Source of the DNA: Mesorhizobium sp.
GTDB taxonomy: Bacteria; Pseudomonadota; Alphaproteobacteria; Rhizobiales; Rhizobiaceae
Assembly: GCA_004020645.1 (NCBI GenBank)
Contig: SAQL01000017.1
Span: 62,001-126,000 of the forward strand
Direction of reading: 5' to 3'
DNA length: 64,000 nt
Below, in pieces: positions 54,028-62,298 of the stretch. The notes under the pieces are model-generated. The model did not search any database and had not been told where the DNA came from. It saw nothing but the letters and a program-made list of their open reading frames with translations. The first letter of the stretch is position 1, and every line of letters starts with the position of its first letter. Made by a program: the position numbers and the translations under genes.

Positions 54028-54726
54028 ATGAGCAAGCCGACAAACGCCAAAATTCCGCGTCGCGAGGCATCTCCCGCCGACATGACGCGCGCGGCACTTG
54101 TCCGCGCGGCGCTGACGCTGTTCGGACGGCAGGGTTTCGACGGCACCTCGACGCGCGAGATCGCGGCTGAGGCCAAGGCCAATATCGGCTCGATCGCCTA
54201 TCATTTCGGCGGCAAGGAAGGACTTCGCGCGGCAGCGGCCGATTATATCGTCCACACCATCCAGGCCATTGCCGGCCAGGCGATCGGCGATCTGCAGGCG
54301 CCAAGCGATTCAGAAGCGGGCGACCCCGAAGCGGCGCGGGCACAACTCTTCACCGCATTGGAGCGGATGGTGGCCTTCATCGTGGCTAGGCCGGAGGCCG
54401 GTGAAATCGTGCAGTTCGTCCTGCGTGAACTTTCGCATCCTACCGCGGCACTCGACCGCATCTATGACGGCGTGTTCGAGCCGACGCATCGCCGGCTCTG
54501 CCTGATCTGGGAGCAGGCAACTGGCGAGCCGGCCGAAAGCGAGGCTACCCGACTCACCGTGTTCACGCTGATCGGCCAGGTCGTCTATTTCCGCATCGGC
54601 CGCGAAGCGGTGATGCGCCGCATGGGCTGGCGAGGGATCGGCGATGCCGAGGCCACCAAGATTGCGGCGGCGGTGACGGATAATCTTGGGGCGATATTGG
54701 CCGCCCGGAAGGATCTTAGGTCATGA
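54028..54726 (+). CDS. TetR-family regulator (CecR/YbiH-like)
   Basis: A 232-aa repressor. The N-terminal HTH shows RAALTLFGRQGFDGTSTREIAAEAKANIG, followed by IAYHFGGKEGLR; the ligand domain matches the CecR type (HPTAALDRIYDGVFEPTHRR). E. coli CecR controls the ybhGFSR exporter, and here the following genes encode the same kind of membrane-fusion protein, ATPase and permease. No ribosome-binding site precedes ATG 54028, consistent with a leaderless message. Overlaps the next gene by ATGA. Confidence 0.9.
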   Translation: MSKPTNAKIPRREASPADMTRAALVRAALTLFGRQGFDGTSTREIAAEAKANIGSIAYHFGGKEGLRAAAADYIVHTIQAIAGQAIGDLQAPSDSEAGDPEAARAQLFTALERMVAFIVARPEAGEIVQFVLRELSHPTAALDRIYDGVFEPTHRRLCLIWEQATGEPAESEATRLTVFTLIGQVVYFRIGREAVMRRMGWRGIGDAEATKIAAAVTDNLGAILAARKDLRS

Positions 54727-55676
54727 GTTTCCTCTGCTCTTTGCCGCTCGCCGCCCTGCTTTTCAGTGCCTGCGCACCGGCGCCGCCGCTCGCCGTCGGC
54801 TATGTCGAAGGCGACTATGTGCTGCTCGCGCCGATCGAGGTGGCGCAGGTAGAGACGATTTCGGTCAAGCGCGGCGATCGCGTCGCGCCGGGTACGCCTG
54901 TGGTGACGCTGGAAAGCGCCGACGCGAAAATAGCCGTCGCACAGGCCGAGGCGGCCCTTGCCCAGGCCCAGGCGCAACTTGCCGACCTGCAGGTCGGCAA
55001 ACGGCCGGAAGAGATTGAGGTGCTCAAGGCGCAGGTCGACATGGCCAAGGCGCAGGCCGCCGACGCCAAACGCAGATACACCCGCGCCAGTGATCTGTTC
55101 AAACGCGGCACCGGCACCCAGGCCGATTTTGACACCGCCTCGGCCACGCTGGAGACAGCCAACGCGCAGGTCGGCCAGGCGGAGGCCAATCTCGCCGTCG
55201 GCGGCCTGCCGGCACGGCCCGAAACGATCAAGGCCGCCGAGAATCAAGTCAGCCAAGCGCAATCGACGCTGGAGCAAGCGCGATGGCGGCTGTCGAAGCG
55301 CGTACTGGCGGCGCCGTCGCCCGGCCGCGTCAACGACGTGATCCGCAACCCGGGCGACACCGCCGGCCCGACCGCACCTGTCATTTCGATGCTGCCGGAT
55401 GGCGCGGTGAAGCTCAGCGTCTATGTGCCGGAAAACGCGTTCTCGTCGGTGAAAGTGGGCACGCTGCTTAATGTCCATTGCGACGGCTGCGGGCCGGACG
55501 TGAAGGCTCGCGTCAGCTATGTGTCGCCGGATCCGGAGTTCACGCCACCGGTGATCTACTCGCTCGAGACCCGGCAGAAGCTGGTTTATCTGGTCGAGGC
55601 GCGGCCTGAGGGCGATGCCGGCGCGCTGCAGCCGGGGCAGATCGTCGATGTCGATCTGGCGGATATCGGCAAATGA
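54723..55676 (+). CDS. HlyD/YbhG-like membrane-fusion protein, lipoprotein
   Basis: A 317-aa periplasmic adaptor. The N-terminus has a lipobox LFSAC with Cys17 as the predicted lipid-anchored residue. It carries a biotinyl-lipoyl barrel (VKRGDRVAPGTPVVTLES), a long coiled-coil hairpin (about residues 75-180, Ala/Gln-rich) and a beta-barrel domain. Together with the ATPase and permease it should export small molecules; relatives are tied to drug resistance. Lipid anchoring differs from the N-terminal membrane helix of many HlyD proteins. Confidence 0.9.
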   Translation: MSFLCSLPLAALLFSACAPAPPLAVGYVEGDYVLLAPIEVAQVETISVKRGDRVAPGTPVVTLESADAKIAVAQAEAALAQAQAQLADLQVGKRPEEIEVLKAQVDMAKAQAADAKRRYTRASDLFKRGTGTQADFDTASATLETANAQVGQAEANLAVGGLPARPETIKAAENQVSQAQSTLEQARWRLSKRVLAAPSPGRVNDVIRNPGDTAGPTAPVISMLPDGAVKLSVYVPENAFSSVKVGTLLNVHCDGCGPDVKARVSYVSPDPEFTPPVIYSLETRQKLVYLVEARPEGDAGALQPGQIVDVDLADIGK

Positions 55677-56593
55677 ACGTCATCGATGTCTATGGCCTGG
55701 TCAAGCGTTTTGGTGACAAGACCGTCGTCGACCATGTGACAATGACGGTGGCCGAGGGCGAGATCGTCGGCTTCCTCGGCCCGAACGGTTCGGGCAAGAC
55801 GACGACCATCCGCATCATGTGCGGCCTGCTGACGCCGGACGAGGGCGAGGGCACGGTGCTCGGCTTCGACATCCGCACCGACAGCCTGAGGATCAAGCGC
55901 GAAGTCGGCTACATGACGCAGAAATTCTCGTTCTACGAGGATCTGACCATCGCCGAGAATCTCGAATTCGTGGCGCGGCTCTATGGGTTGAAGCCGCTCA
56001 ACGAACATGTGGCTAAGACGCTGGAGGATCTTGGTCTCACCTCGCGCAAGGACCAGTTGGCCGGTACGCTGTCCGGTGGCTGGAAGCAGCGGCTGGCACT
56101 GGCCGCCTGCATCATGCACAAGCCCAGATTGCTGTTGCTCGACGAGCCGACGGCGGGCGTCGATCCGAAAGCCAGGCGTGAATTCTGGGACGAGATCCAT
56201 CGGCTGGCCAGCGGCGGGCTGACCGTGCTGGTCTCCACCCATTACATGGACGAGGCCGAGCGCTGCCACCGCATCGGCTACATCTCCTACGGCAAGATGC
56301 TGGCCACCGGCACGGTCGACGAGGTGGTCAGGAATGCCGGGCTGACGACCTTCGTCGTGCAGGGCCCGCAGCTCGATTGGGTTGCTGCCGCACTCAGCAG
56401 CCGGTCCGGCGTCGACCAGGTGGCGCCGTTCGGCGCGACGCTGCATGTCGTCGGTTCCGACAAGAAGGCGCTTCAGGCAGCACTCGCCGATGTCGAGAAA
56501 GAGTACAAGGGCGTGACGGTTTCGCCGGGCGAGACTAGCCTGGAGGATGTGTTCATCCAGTTCATGTCCGGCTCGAAGGACAATATGGGATGA
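55673..56593 (+). CDS. ABC-2 type exporter ATPase (YbhF-like, single cassette)
   Basis: A 306-aa ATPase with Walker A GPNGSGKTT, signature LSGGWKQRLALAACI and Walker B LLLLDEPTAGVDPKARREF; the tail ends LEDVFIQFM. E. coli YbhF has two cassettes in one chain, while this protein has one, so it would dimerise. It overlaps both neighbours by ATGA. Confidence 0.93.
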   Translation: MNVIDVYGLVKRFGDKTVVDHVTMTVAEGEIVGFLGPNGSGKTTTIRIMCGLLTPDEGEGTVLGFDIRTDSLRIKREVGYMTQKFSFYEDLTIAENLEFVARLYGLKPLNEHVAKTLEDLGLTSRKDQLAGTLSGGWKQRLALAACIMHKPRLLLLDEPTAGVDPKARREFWDEIHRLASGGLTVLVSTHYMDEAERCHRIGYISYGKMLATGTVDEVVRNAGLTTFVVQGPQLDWVAAALSSRSGVDQVAPFGATLHVVGSDKKALQAALADVEKEYKGVTVSPGETSLEDVFIQFMSGSKDNMG

Positions 56594-57738
56594 AAAACCG
56601 GATAAACAGCTTCTTTTCCTTCGCCAGGCTCGGCGCGCTGCTGATCAAGGAGTTCATCCAGATGCGGCGCGACCGCATCACCTTCGCCATGATGCTGGGC
56701 GTGCCGCTGATGCAGCTGGTGCTGTTCGGCTATGCCATCAACAACGATCCGAAAAGCCTGCCGGCAGCCCTGGTGGCGATGAGCAGCGATCCATACACGC
56801 GGGCCATGGTTTCGGCGCTGCAGACCACCGGCTATTACAGGTTCGACCATGTCGCGCAAAGTGCCGCCGAGGCGGAATTCCTGATGGCGCGTGGCGACGT
56901 CGCCTTCGCCGTCACCATCCCCGCCGACTTTGCGCGGCGGGTCGAGCGCGGCGACCAGCCGCAGATCCTGATCGAGGCTGACGCGACAGACCCAGCCGTC
57001 GCCAGCGGCGCCATCTCGACGCTCGGCACCGTCGCCAACCAGGCGCTGCTCCGGGCACGCGGCATGCAGGAGACGGCCGCCGAGGCTGCCCGGGGCCAGC
57101 TCGAAGTGGTGGTGCACCGGCGCTACAATCCGGAAGGTATCTCGCAATACAATATCGTGCCCGGCCTGCTCGGCGTCATCCTGCAGATGACGATGGTGAT
57201 GATGACCTCGATCGCGCTAACGCGCGAGACCGAACGCGGCACGATGGAAAACCTTCTCGCGATGCCGTCCAGCCCGCTCGAAATCATGCTGGGCAAGGTG
57301 CTGCCCTACCTGGCGGTCGGCGCCGTGCAAGTGGTGGTGGTGCTGGCGGCGGCGAAGCTCCTGTTTGCCATTCCATTCACCGGGTCTATGCCGCTGCTGC
57401 TGACGGCAGTCCTGATCTTCGTGCTGGCGCTGGTGCTGCTCGGCTACACCATTTCGACGATGGCGCGCACGCAGATGCAGGCGCTGCAGCTCACCTTTTT
57501 CTTCTTCCTGCCGTCGATCATGCTGTCCGGTTTTATGTTCCCCTATCGCGGCATGCCAGGCTGGGCCCAGGCTTTCGGCGAAATCCTGCCGTTGACGCAT
57601 TTCCTGCGCATCATCCGCGCGGTGATGCTGAAGGGCGCCGAACTGCCGGCGGTCGCGACGGAAATCGGCTGGCTCGTCGTGTTCGTACTGCTGTTTGCCG
57701 GCGTCGCGCTGGTGCGGTTCCGCCGAACGCTGGACTAG
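56590..57738 (+). CDS. ABC-2 type exporter permease (YbhS/YbhR-like)
   Basis: A 382-aa membrane protein of the ABC-2 type with a large periplasmic loop after helix 1 (NDPKSLPAALVAMSSDPYTR onward) and five C-terminal segments, including MLSGFMFPYRGMPGWAQ. Only one permease gene is present, whereas E. coli has two (ybhS, ybhR); it may form a homodimer. End of the operon. Confidence 0.93.
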   Translation: MKNRINSFFSFARLGALLIKEFIQMRRDRITFAMMLGVPLMQLVLFGYAINNDPKSLPAALVAMSSDPYTRAMVSALQTTGYYRFDHVAQSAAEAEFLMARGDVAFAVTIPADFARRVERGDQPQILIEADATDPAVASGAISTLGTVANQALLRARGMQETAAEAARGQLEVVVHRRYNPEGISQYNIVPGLLGVILQMTMVMMTSIALTRETERGTMENLLAMPSSPLEIMLGKVLPYLAVGAVQVVVVLAAAKLLFAIPFTGSMPLLLTAVLIFVLALVLLGYTISTMARTQMQALQLTFFFFLPSIMLSGFMFPYRGMPGWAQAFGEILPLTHFLRIIRAVMLKGAELPAVATEIGWLVVFVLLFAGVALVRFRRTLD

Positions 57739-57824
57739 CTTACGCAAATGGCCGAGATGGTGGGGTGCAGAGGTCTAACGCGAACGCGCGACGCCGCTGG
57801 ATGCATCATCGTTCGGATCGAGTT

Positions 57825-58478
57825 TCATGCGGGCTTGGCCTGAGCCGGGACCGGCGGCAATTCAGGCGCCTCCAGTCCTTGGAAAGGATCGCGCCAGGCG
57901 TCGATTTCTTCAAACTGACGATACCAGCGGCTGACAGAAGGATAATCAGCGAGCGGCAATCTGGCGACATTGTTGAAGGGCAGAAACGTCGCCATTCGAA
58001 AGTCGGCATAGGAAACCGAATTTTCAACCAGCCATTCTCGCTCGGAAAGCTCGGCCTCAAGTGTTGCAGCGGCCGTGCGGAAGTCTCTCAACCCCTCCTC
58101 AACCCGGTCCTGATCGATCGGGCCGAGCCCATACCGCTGTTTGGTCCCGCGTTCGAAATGCACGACGTCGCAAGCTCTTGCGAAGTTCTCTTTCCCCCAA
58201 CTGAGCCATCGGATCATCTCGGGTTCGTCGTCACCGGTGCGCCAGAGATCCGAATGCGCGTCGCGTGACAGCCGGCAGGCTATGGCGTCGGCCTCCCAGA
58301 GGCTTTTTCCCGAGCCTACAAATATGGGCAATGAAAGATTGGGATTTAGCGGGCGAAATCGCTCAGCCTGCCCTGGAGCGAAGGGGGAGGCGAATTCAAA
58401 CTCGACCTTTGCGTCGAGATAGCGTGCCACCGCGACCGCGAGGCGAGGATTGGGATTGCGGCTGAAGAACAGTTTCAT
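57825..58478 (-). CDS. Glutathione S-transferase family protein
   Basis: A 217-aa protein with a thioredoxin-like N-terminal domain (MKLFFSRNPNPRLAVAVA; LPIFVGSGKSLWEADAIACRL, where LWEADAI corresponds to the glutathione-binding SxAI region) and an all-helical C-terminal domain (SYADFRMATFLPFNN). Start ATG 58478, 41 bases after the dehydratase stop on the same strand, so the two genes may be co-transcribed. Confidence 0.88.
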   Translation of the reverse strand: MKLFFSRNPNPRLAVAVARYLDAKVEFEFASPFAPGQAERFRPLNPNLSLPIFVGSGKSLWEADAIACRLSRDAHSDLWRTGDDEPEMIRWLSWGKENFARACDVVHFERGTKQRYGLGPIDQDRVEEGLRDFRTAAATLEAELSEREWLVENSVSYADFRMATFLPFNNVARLPLADYPSVSRWYRQFEEIDAWRDPFQGLEAPELPPVPAQAKPA

Positions 58479-58519
58479 TCCGTGTCAGCCTTTTTGAATG
58501 GTGCTGGTTCGGTCGCCAC

Positions 58520-59497
58520 CTAAGCCGCCGCCATGATCTCCGCATAGGTGGCGAAATCGACATTGCCGCCGGAGAGCACCACGGCAATGCATTTGCCTGA
58601 TAGCTCGATCTCGCCCGACGACAGTGCGGCCAGCCCGACGCAGCCGCCGGGCTCGACCACCAACTTGAGATGAGCCATGGCGTCGCGCATCGCCTGCGCC
58701 ACCGCTCTGTCGGAAACGGCAATGCCGCCGGCGAGATTCCTGCGGTTGATCTCGAAGGTGATCGCGCCCGGTTCAGTGGTGAGGAGCGCATCGCAGATCG
58801 AATTGTGTCCGGGTTCGATCGAAACCCGGGCACCTCTAGCCAGTGAACGACAGGTGTCGTCGAAATGCTCGGGCTCCACGGCCCAGACGGCCGTGGCAGG
58901 GGAAGCGTCCTTGACGGCGATGGAAATACCGCTGCTCAAGCCGCCGCCGCCGCAGGGGATGACGACCGCGTCGAGGCTCACGCCGAGCGCTTGCGCCTGC
59001 GCCATCAGTTCGAGGCCGATCGTGCCCTGGCCGGCGATGATGGCCGGATCGTCGAAAGGTGGGACCAGGACCATGCCCCGTTCGATGTACGGGCGAACCA
59101 CCGTCATGCGGTCGTCGCGGAAACGGTCGAACGGCACCACTTCCGCGCCCATTTTCCTGACATTGCCGACCTTCATCGCCGGCGCATCCGTCGGCATGGC
59201 GATGACCGCCTTGACGCCGAACATCGCCGCCGAGGCGGCGACGCCTTGCGCGTGATTGCCCGACGAGAAGGCGACGACACCACGGCTGCGCTCCTCATCG
59301 CTCAGCGACGACAGCTTGTTGTAGGCGCCGCGGAACTTGAACGAGCCGGTACGCTGCAGCGTCTCCGGCTTGAACAGGATCCTGGCGCCGAAGCGTTTGT
59401 TCAGCTCAGGCGATTCGATCAGCGGCGTTTCGACGATCAGGCCGGACAATCGCGCTGCTGCGGCGCGGATATCGGCGATGCCGGGAGGGGCGGTCAT
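58520..59497 (-). CDS. Threonine/serine dehydratase-like PLP enzyme
   Basis: Fold-type II PLP enzyme of 325 aa. Lys54 in GSFKFRGAYNK is the PLP anchor; SSGNHAQGVA, PCGGGGLSSG and VVLSGGN are the phosphate and substrate loops. The length, with no regulatory domain, fits catabolic threonine dehydratase or serine racemase. The exact substrate is not determinable. Confidence 0.9.
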   Translation of the reverse strand: MTAPPGIADIRAAAARLSGLIVETPLIESPELNKRFGARILFKPETLQRTGSFKFRGAYNKLSSLSDEERSRGVVAFSSGNHAQGVAASAAMFGVKAVIAMPTDAPAMKVGNVRKMGAEVVPFDRFRDDRMTVVRPYIERGMVLVPPFDDPAIIAGQGTIGLELMAQAQALGVSLDAVVIPCGGGGLSSGISIAVKDASPATAVWAVEPEHFDDTCRSLARGARVSIEPGHNSICDALLTTEPGAITFEINRRNLAGGIAVSDRAVAQAMRDAMAHLKLVVEPGGCVGLAALSSGEIELSGKCIAVVLSGGNVDFATYAEIMAAA

Positions 59498-59657
59498 GGC
59501 GAGGTCCTGCAGAAGTGAGATCGCCTATGGTGCACGGAAAACCAGGTCGCGCACCACTGGAAAAATGTGACCGTTACAATTCGTGGATTGCGAGAAGAGC
59601 GTAGTGCCTTCATCAGCGCCCCAACGTTTGCGATTGGCCGAAGCCTCCCCAACTTCA

Positions 59658-59708
59658 TCATCCCAGGGTCTCCGCGACGTCGCTTCGCTCTGCTCCGCCC
59701 TGGGATGA
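59658..59708. repeat. Intergenic inverted repeat
   Basis: Perfect 11-base arms TCATCCCAGGG (59658-59668) and CCCTGGGATGA (59698-59708) around a 29-base interior with CGACGTCGCTTCGC. It lies in the non-coding gap between the dehydratase and small HTH genes (59498-59740), where I see no gene. Similar arms are common in Mesorhizobium intergenic regions (from memory). Confidence 0.7.
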
Positions 59709-59740
59709 CGAAGGCAGGAGATCTTCGCCCGACCGCCCCC

Positions 59741-60064
59741 TCACCCCAAAAGCACCCTTTTCCGTTTGGCGCCGCCCATCTTGCGCCAGGTGTTGAAGCG
59801 ATGGGTGGCGGCGGCGAAGGATATCTTCATCTGCCGAGCAACCGAATAGCGCGACTTGCCCTCGTCGAACATGCGGTAGCAGCACTCGACGCCCTCCTCG
59901 GTCAGCTTGCCGTCGGGGGCTTTGTTGTGCGGATTGGCCGGATCGAATTTTTCGACCTGCTGCTCGACTAGGCCTTTGAGGCGCTGCAAATCGGCCTCGA
60001 TACCGGCGATCAGATCGAGAACGGGTTTCGGGTCAAATGCATGCGTGGGCTGTTTTGCCGGCAT
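59741..60064 (-). CDS. Small HTH-containing protein, unknown function
   Basis: A 107-aa protein: an N-terminal helical segment (DLIAGIEADLQRLKGLVEQQ), then LTEEGVECCYRMFDEGKSRYSVARQMKISFAAATHRFNTW, which reads as a resolvase- or Trp repressor-like HTH when split at SRYSVARQM. Ends in basic residues (KRKRVLLG). Start ATG 60064 with AAAGGAAT upstream. Divergent from mbfA, 176 bases apart, with a palindrome over its promoter region. Confidence 0.8.
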   Translation of the reverse strand: MPAKQPTHAFDPKPVLDLIAGIEADLQRLKGLVEQQVEKFDPANPHNKAPDGKLTEEGVECCYRMFDEGKSRYSVARQMKISFAAATHRFNTWRKMGGAKRKRVLLG

Positions 60065-60090
60065 CTACGGATTCCTTTCTCTTGGCTTAG

Positions 60091-60110
60091 GTTCAGCTAT
60101 ATAGGTGAAC
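60091..60110. promoter_or_regulatory. 20-base palindrome upstream of the small HTH gene
   Basis: GTTCAGCTATATAGGTGAAC, symmetric except for the G/G pair flanking CTATATAG. It is centred 36 bases before the start codon of the small HTH gene, over a TATATA that may be its -10 box. A plausible autoregulatory site. Confidence 0.45.
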
Positions 60111-60201
60111 ATTCGCCAATAATTAAAGGGCAGAGAAGGATTCCCGGAGCCCCATTTTGGACGTTCGGCCGACGGGCGCGATTGACCAATGGCGCGCCAA
60201 A

Positions 60202-60230
60202 CCCTAGTTTAGAATAATTCTAAACTAGGG
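60202..60230 (+). promoter_or_regulatory. Irr box (ICE) inside a 29-base palindrome, mbfA control region
   Basis: TTTAGAA-TAA-TTCTAAA at 60208-60224 matches the rhizobial iron-control element TTTAGAANNNTTCTAAA without mismatch. The symmetry extends to 13-base arms (CCCTAGTTTAGAA and its complement). The last bases (AGGG) belong to the ribosome-binding site AGGGTGA of mbfA, whose ATG is ten bases beyond. Confidence 0.9.
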
Positions 60231-60240
60231 TGAATTTCTC

Positions 60241-61224
60241 ATGCTTTCCCGTGTTTTCGGTTTTGGCCGCCGTCCTTTCGAGTCGCTCTCGGAGCAAGAG
60301 ATCCTGGCGCTCGCCATCTCTTCCGAGGAAGACGACGGGCGTATCTACCGTGCCTATGCCGACGGGCTGGCGGATAGCTTTCCGCATTCGGCCAAAGTGT
60401 TCGAGGAGATGGCCGAGGAAGAGGACGGCCATCGCGACTCGCTGATCGAGCTTCACCGCGAACGTTTCGGCGAACGCATTCCGCTGATCCGGCGCGAGCA
60501 TGTGAAGGGCTATTACGAGCGCAAGCCCGACTGGCTGGTCAGGCCACTCGGCATCGAGCATGTGCGCAGCCAAGCCGAGGCGATGGAGCGGCAGGCGTAC
60601 CTGTTCTACGTCGAGGCGGCGAAACGCACCAGCGACGCCTCGACACGAAAGCTGCTCGACGATCTGGCGGTGGCCGAACAAGGCCACGAGACGCTGGCGC
60701 AGCGGCTGGAGCACAAGCATGTGCCGGGCGCGGTGAAGGACGAGGAAGAAGCGGCCGAGCAGCGCCAGTTCATCCTGACCTATGTGCAGCCGGGCCTGGC
60801 CGGGCTGATGGACGGATCAGTGTCGACACTGGCGCCGATCTTCGCCGCCGCGTTTGCCACGCATGACACATTCCAGACCTTCCTGGTCGGGCTTGCCGCC
60901 TCTATCGGCGCCGGCATCTCGATGGGCTTCACCGAGGTCGCCTCCGACGACGGCAAGCTGTCGGGCCGCGGCTCGCCGGTCAAACGCGGCATCACCACGG
61001 GCGTCATGACCGCGCTGGGCGGTCTCGGTCACGCCTTGCCCTACCTCATTCCGTATTTTTGGACCGCGACAATTCTCGCGGTCGTGGTGGTGTTCTTCGA
61101 ACTGTGGGCGATCGCCTTTGTGCAGAACCGTTATATGCAGACGCCGTTCTGGCGCGCCGCCTTCCAGGTGGTGCTGGGCGGCGGATTGGTGTTCGCGGCG
61201 GGCGTGCTGATCGGGAATGCTTAG
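60241..61224 (+). CDS. mbfA: Membrane-bound ferritin/iron exporter MbfA (Er-VIT1)
   Basis: A 327-aa protein fusing a ferritin-like erythrin domain (about residues 15-160; EEEDGH with Glu61-His64 and a second ExxH in AEQGH) to a VIT1-type membrane domain (about 175-327, with GLMDGSVSTLAPIF and ASIGAGISMGFTEVASDDG). In Bradyrhizobium and Agrobacterium MbfA exports iron and protects from iron and peroxide stress under Irr repression. ATG 60241 with AGGGTGA seven bases upstream. The Irr box directly before it supports the call. Confidence 0.95.
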   Translation: MLSRVFGFGRRPFESLSEQEILALAISSEEDDGRIYRAYADGLADSFPHSAKVFEEMAEEEDGHRDSLIELHRERFGERIPLIRREHVKGYYERKPDWLVRPLGIEHVRSQAEAMERQAYLFYVEAAKRTSDASTRKLLDDLAVAEQGHETLAQRLEHKHVPGAVKDEEEAAEQRQFILTYVQPGLAGLMDGSVSTLAPIFAAAFATHDTFQTFLVGLAASIGAGISMGFTEVASDDGKLSGRGSPVKRGITTGVMTALGGLGHALPYLIPYFWTATILAVVVVFFELWAIAFVQNRYMQTPFWRAAFQVVLGGGLVFAAGVLIGNA

Positions 61225-61229
61225 AAGCC

Positions 61230-61574
61230 CTACCCATGCAGCGCCCGGCTGTCCTCAGGCGCCTCTGAACGTTCGGTCAGGCCATAGTCGCGCACGACAT
61301 GGGCGATGCGCAGACGATAGCCGGCAAAGATGCCGCCGCGGCCGGCCTTCTGAGCCCGCCTATGTTCCTCCGTGTTGCGCCAGGCCTTCACCGCCTTCTC
61401 GTCGCGCCAGAACGACAGCGACAGGATGCGGTTCGGGTCGGCGAGGCTCTGAAAGCGCTCGATTGACAGAAAACCGTCTATGCCGTCGAGCAGCGGGCGC
61501 AGGTCGGCGGCGAGGCCGAGATAGGCGTCGCGCTTGCCCGCTGCCGGCTCGACCTCGAAGATGACGGCTATCAT
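61230..61574 (-). CDS. Antibiotic biosynthesis monooxygenase (ABM) domain protein
   Basis: A 114-aa dimeric alpha-beta barrel protein: MIAVIFEVEPAAGKRDAYL, DGFLSIERFQSLADPNRILSLSFW and the stretch EKAVKAWRNTEEHRRAQ are typical of the ABM family, a set of cofactor-free oxygenases and heme-degrading enzymes. No specific subtype can be named. It overlaps the NIPSNAP gene by ATGA. Confidence 0.9.
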   Translation of the reverse strand: MIAVIFEVEPAAGKRDAYLGLAADLRPLLDGIDGFLSIERFQSLADPNRILSLSFWRDEKAVKAWRNTEEHRRAQKAGRGGIFAGYRLRIAHVVRDYGLTERSEAPEDSRALHG

Positions 61575-61903
61575 AGTTTCACCAGAGAGGCGTGCGGCCC
61601 GGAAGCGAGTTTCAGAAAAGCCCGGTCCTCTTTAAGGATGAATTTTTCACGCCGCGCGAATTCGTAATTCGCCTTGCCGGCCGGGTCGGCGGCGAGCCTG
61701 GCACGGTAGGCTTCATAAGCGGCCAGGCTGTCGATGTTGTAGGCGGCGTAGGCGGTGGTGGCCGAGCCCTCATGCGGCGCAAAATAGCCGATCAGATCGG
61801 CGCCGCAGCGCGGGATCGCCTGGCCCCAGTTACGGGCATACTCCTCGAATGCCGCGTTGCCAAACGGGTCGATCTCGTAGCGGATAAAGCAGGTGATGGT
61901 CAT
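61571..61903 (-). CDS. NIPSNAP family protein
   Basis: A 110-aa dimeric alpha-beta barrel protein with the NIPSNAP pattern: ITCFIRYEIDPFGNAAFEEYARNW is split by family spacing, then GYFAPHEGSATTAYAAYN and YEAYRARLAADP. Function unknown. Start ATG 61903 has TAGGAGAC upstream; the frame extends to 61990 without support. Co-transcribed with the ABM protein gene. Confidence 0.88.
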   Translation of the reverse strand: MTITCFIRYEIDPFGNAAFEEYARNWGQAIPRCGADLIGYFAPHEGSATTAYAAYNIDSLAAYEAYRARLAADPAGKANYEFARREKFILKEDRAFLKLASGPHASLVKL

Positions 61904-62002
61904 CTTTTGTCTCCTAGACGGGTGGATGCATTCTTGCGCCGACAGTTCGAGCGGTGTCGAAACGTTCTGTGGTTCTAGTGTGCTAGGCAATTTCCACGCT
62001 GG

Positions 62003-62230
62003 TCACGCTTGCCAGAAGGACTTCGCGCATTCGCGGCGAACGTCTTCTGGCGTCATGCCAAGATCGCGCAAAAGGTGCTCGTCAATCTCGGCGAGGTCGA
62101 GGCGCTGCAGATGGCGGTCGTACCACCGCGCCAGGAGCCGCAGATGCGACCGGCGGAAGATGATGAACGGAAACGGCCGACGGCCGACGCGGCTGACAAG
62201 CAGGGTGTGGGGAACGGTTCTTGCGGTCAT
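62003..62230 (-). CDS. DUF1127 family protein
   Basis: A 75-aa basic protein with the DUF1127 core: LARWYDRHLQRLDLAEIDEH, LLRDLGMTPEDVRRECAKSFW. Small proteins of this group influence RNA turnover and phosphate or carbon metabolism in Agrobacterium and Rhodobacter. AAGGAGAC precedes ATG 62230. Divergent from the ArsR gene. Confidence 0.92.
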   Translation of the reverse strand: MTARTVPHTLLVSRVGRRPFPFIIFRRSHLRLLARWYDRHLQRLDLAEIDEHLLRDLGMTPEDVRRECAKSFWQA

Positions 62231-62298
62231 CGTCGTCTCCTTGATCTCAGCGGAGGATAGTGGTTATCTGACGACAATGCTTCGATGAAGGACGAACT

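Noticed and set aside
57739..57824. Second ABC-2 permease after 57738
   Set aside because: The stretch is only 86 bases and is followed by a convergent GST gene; no permease start is present.
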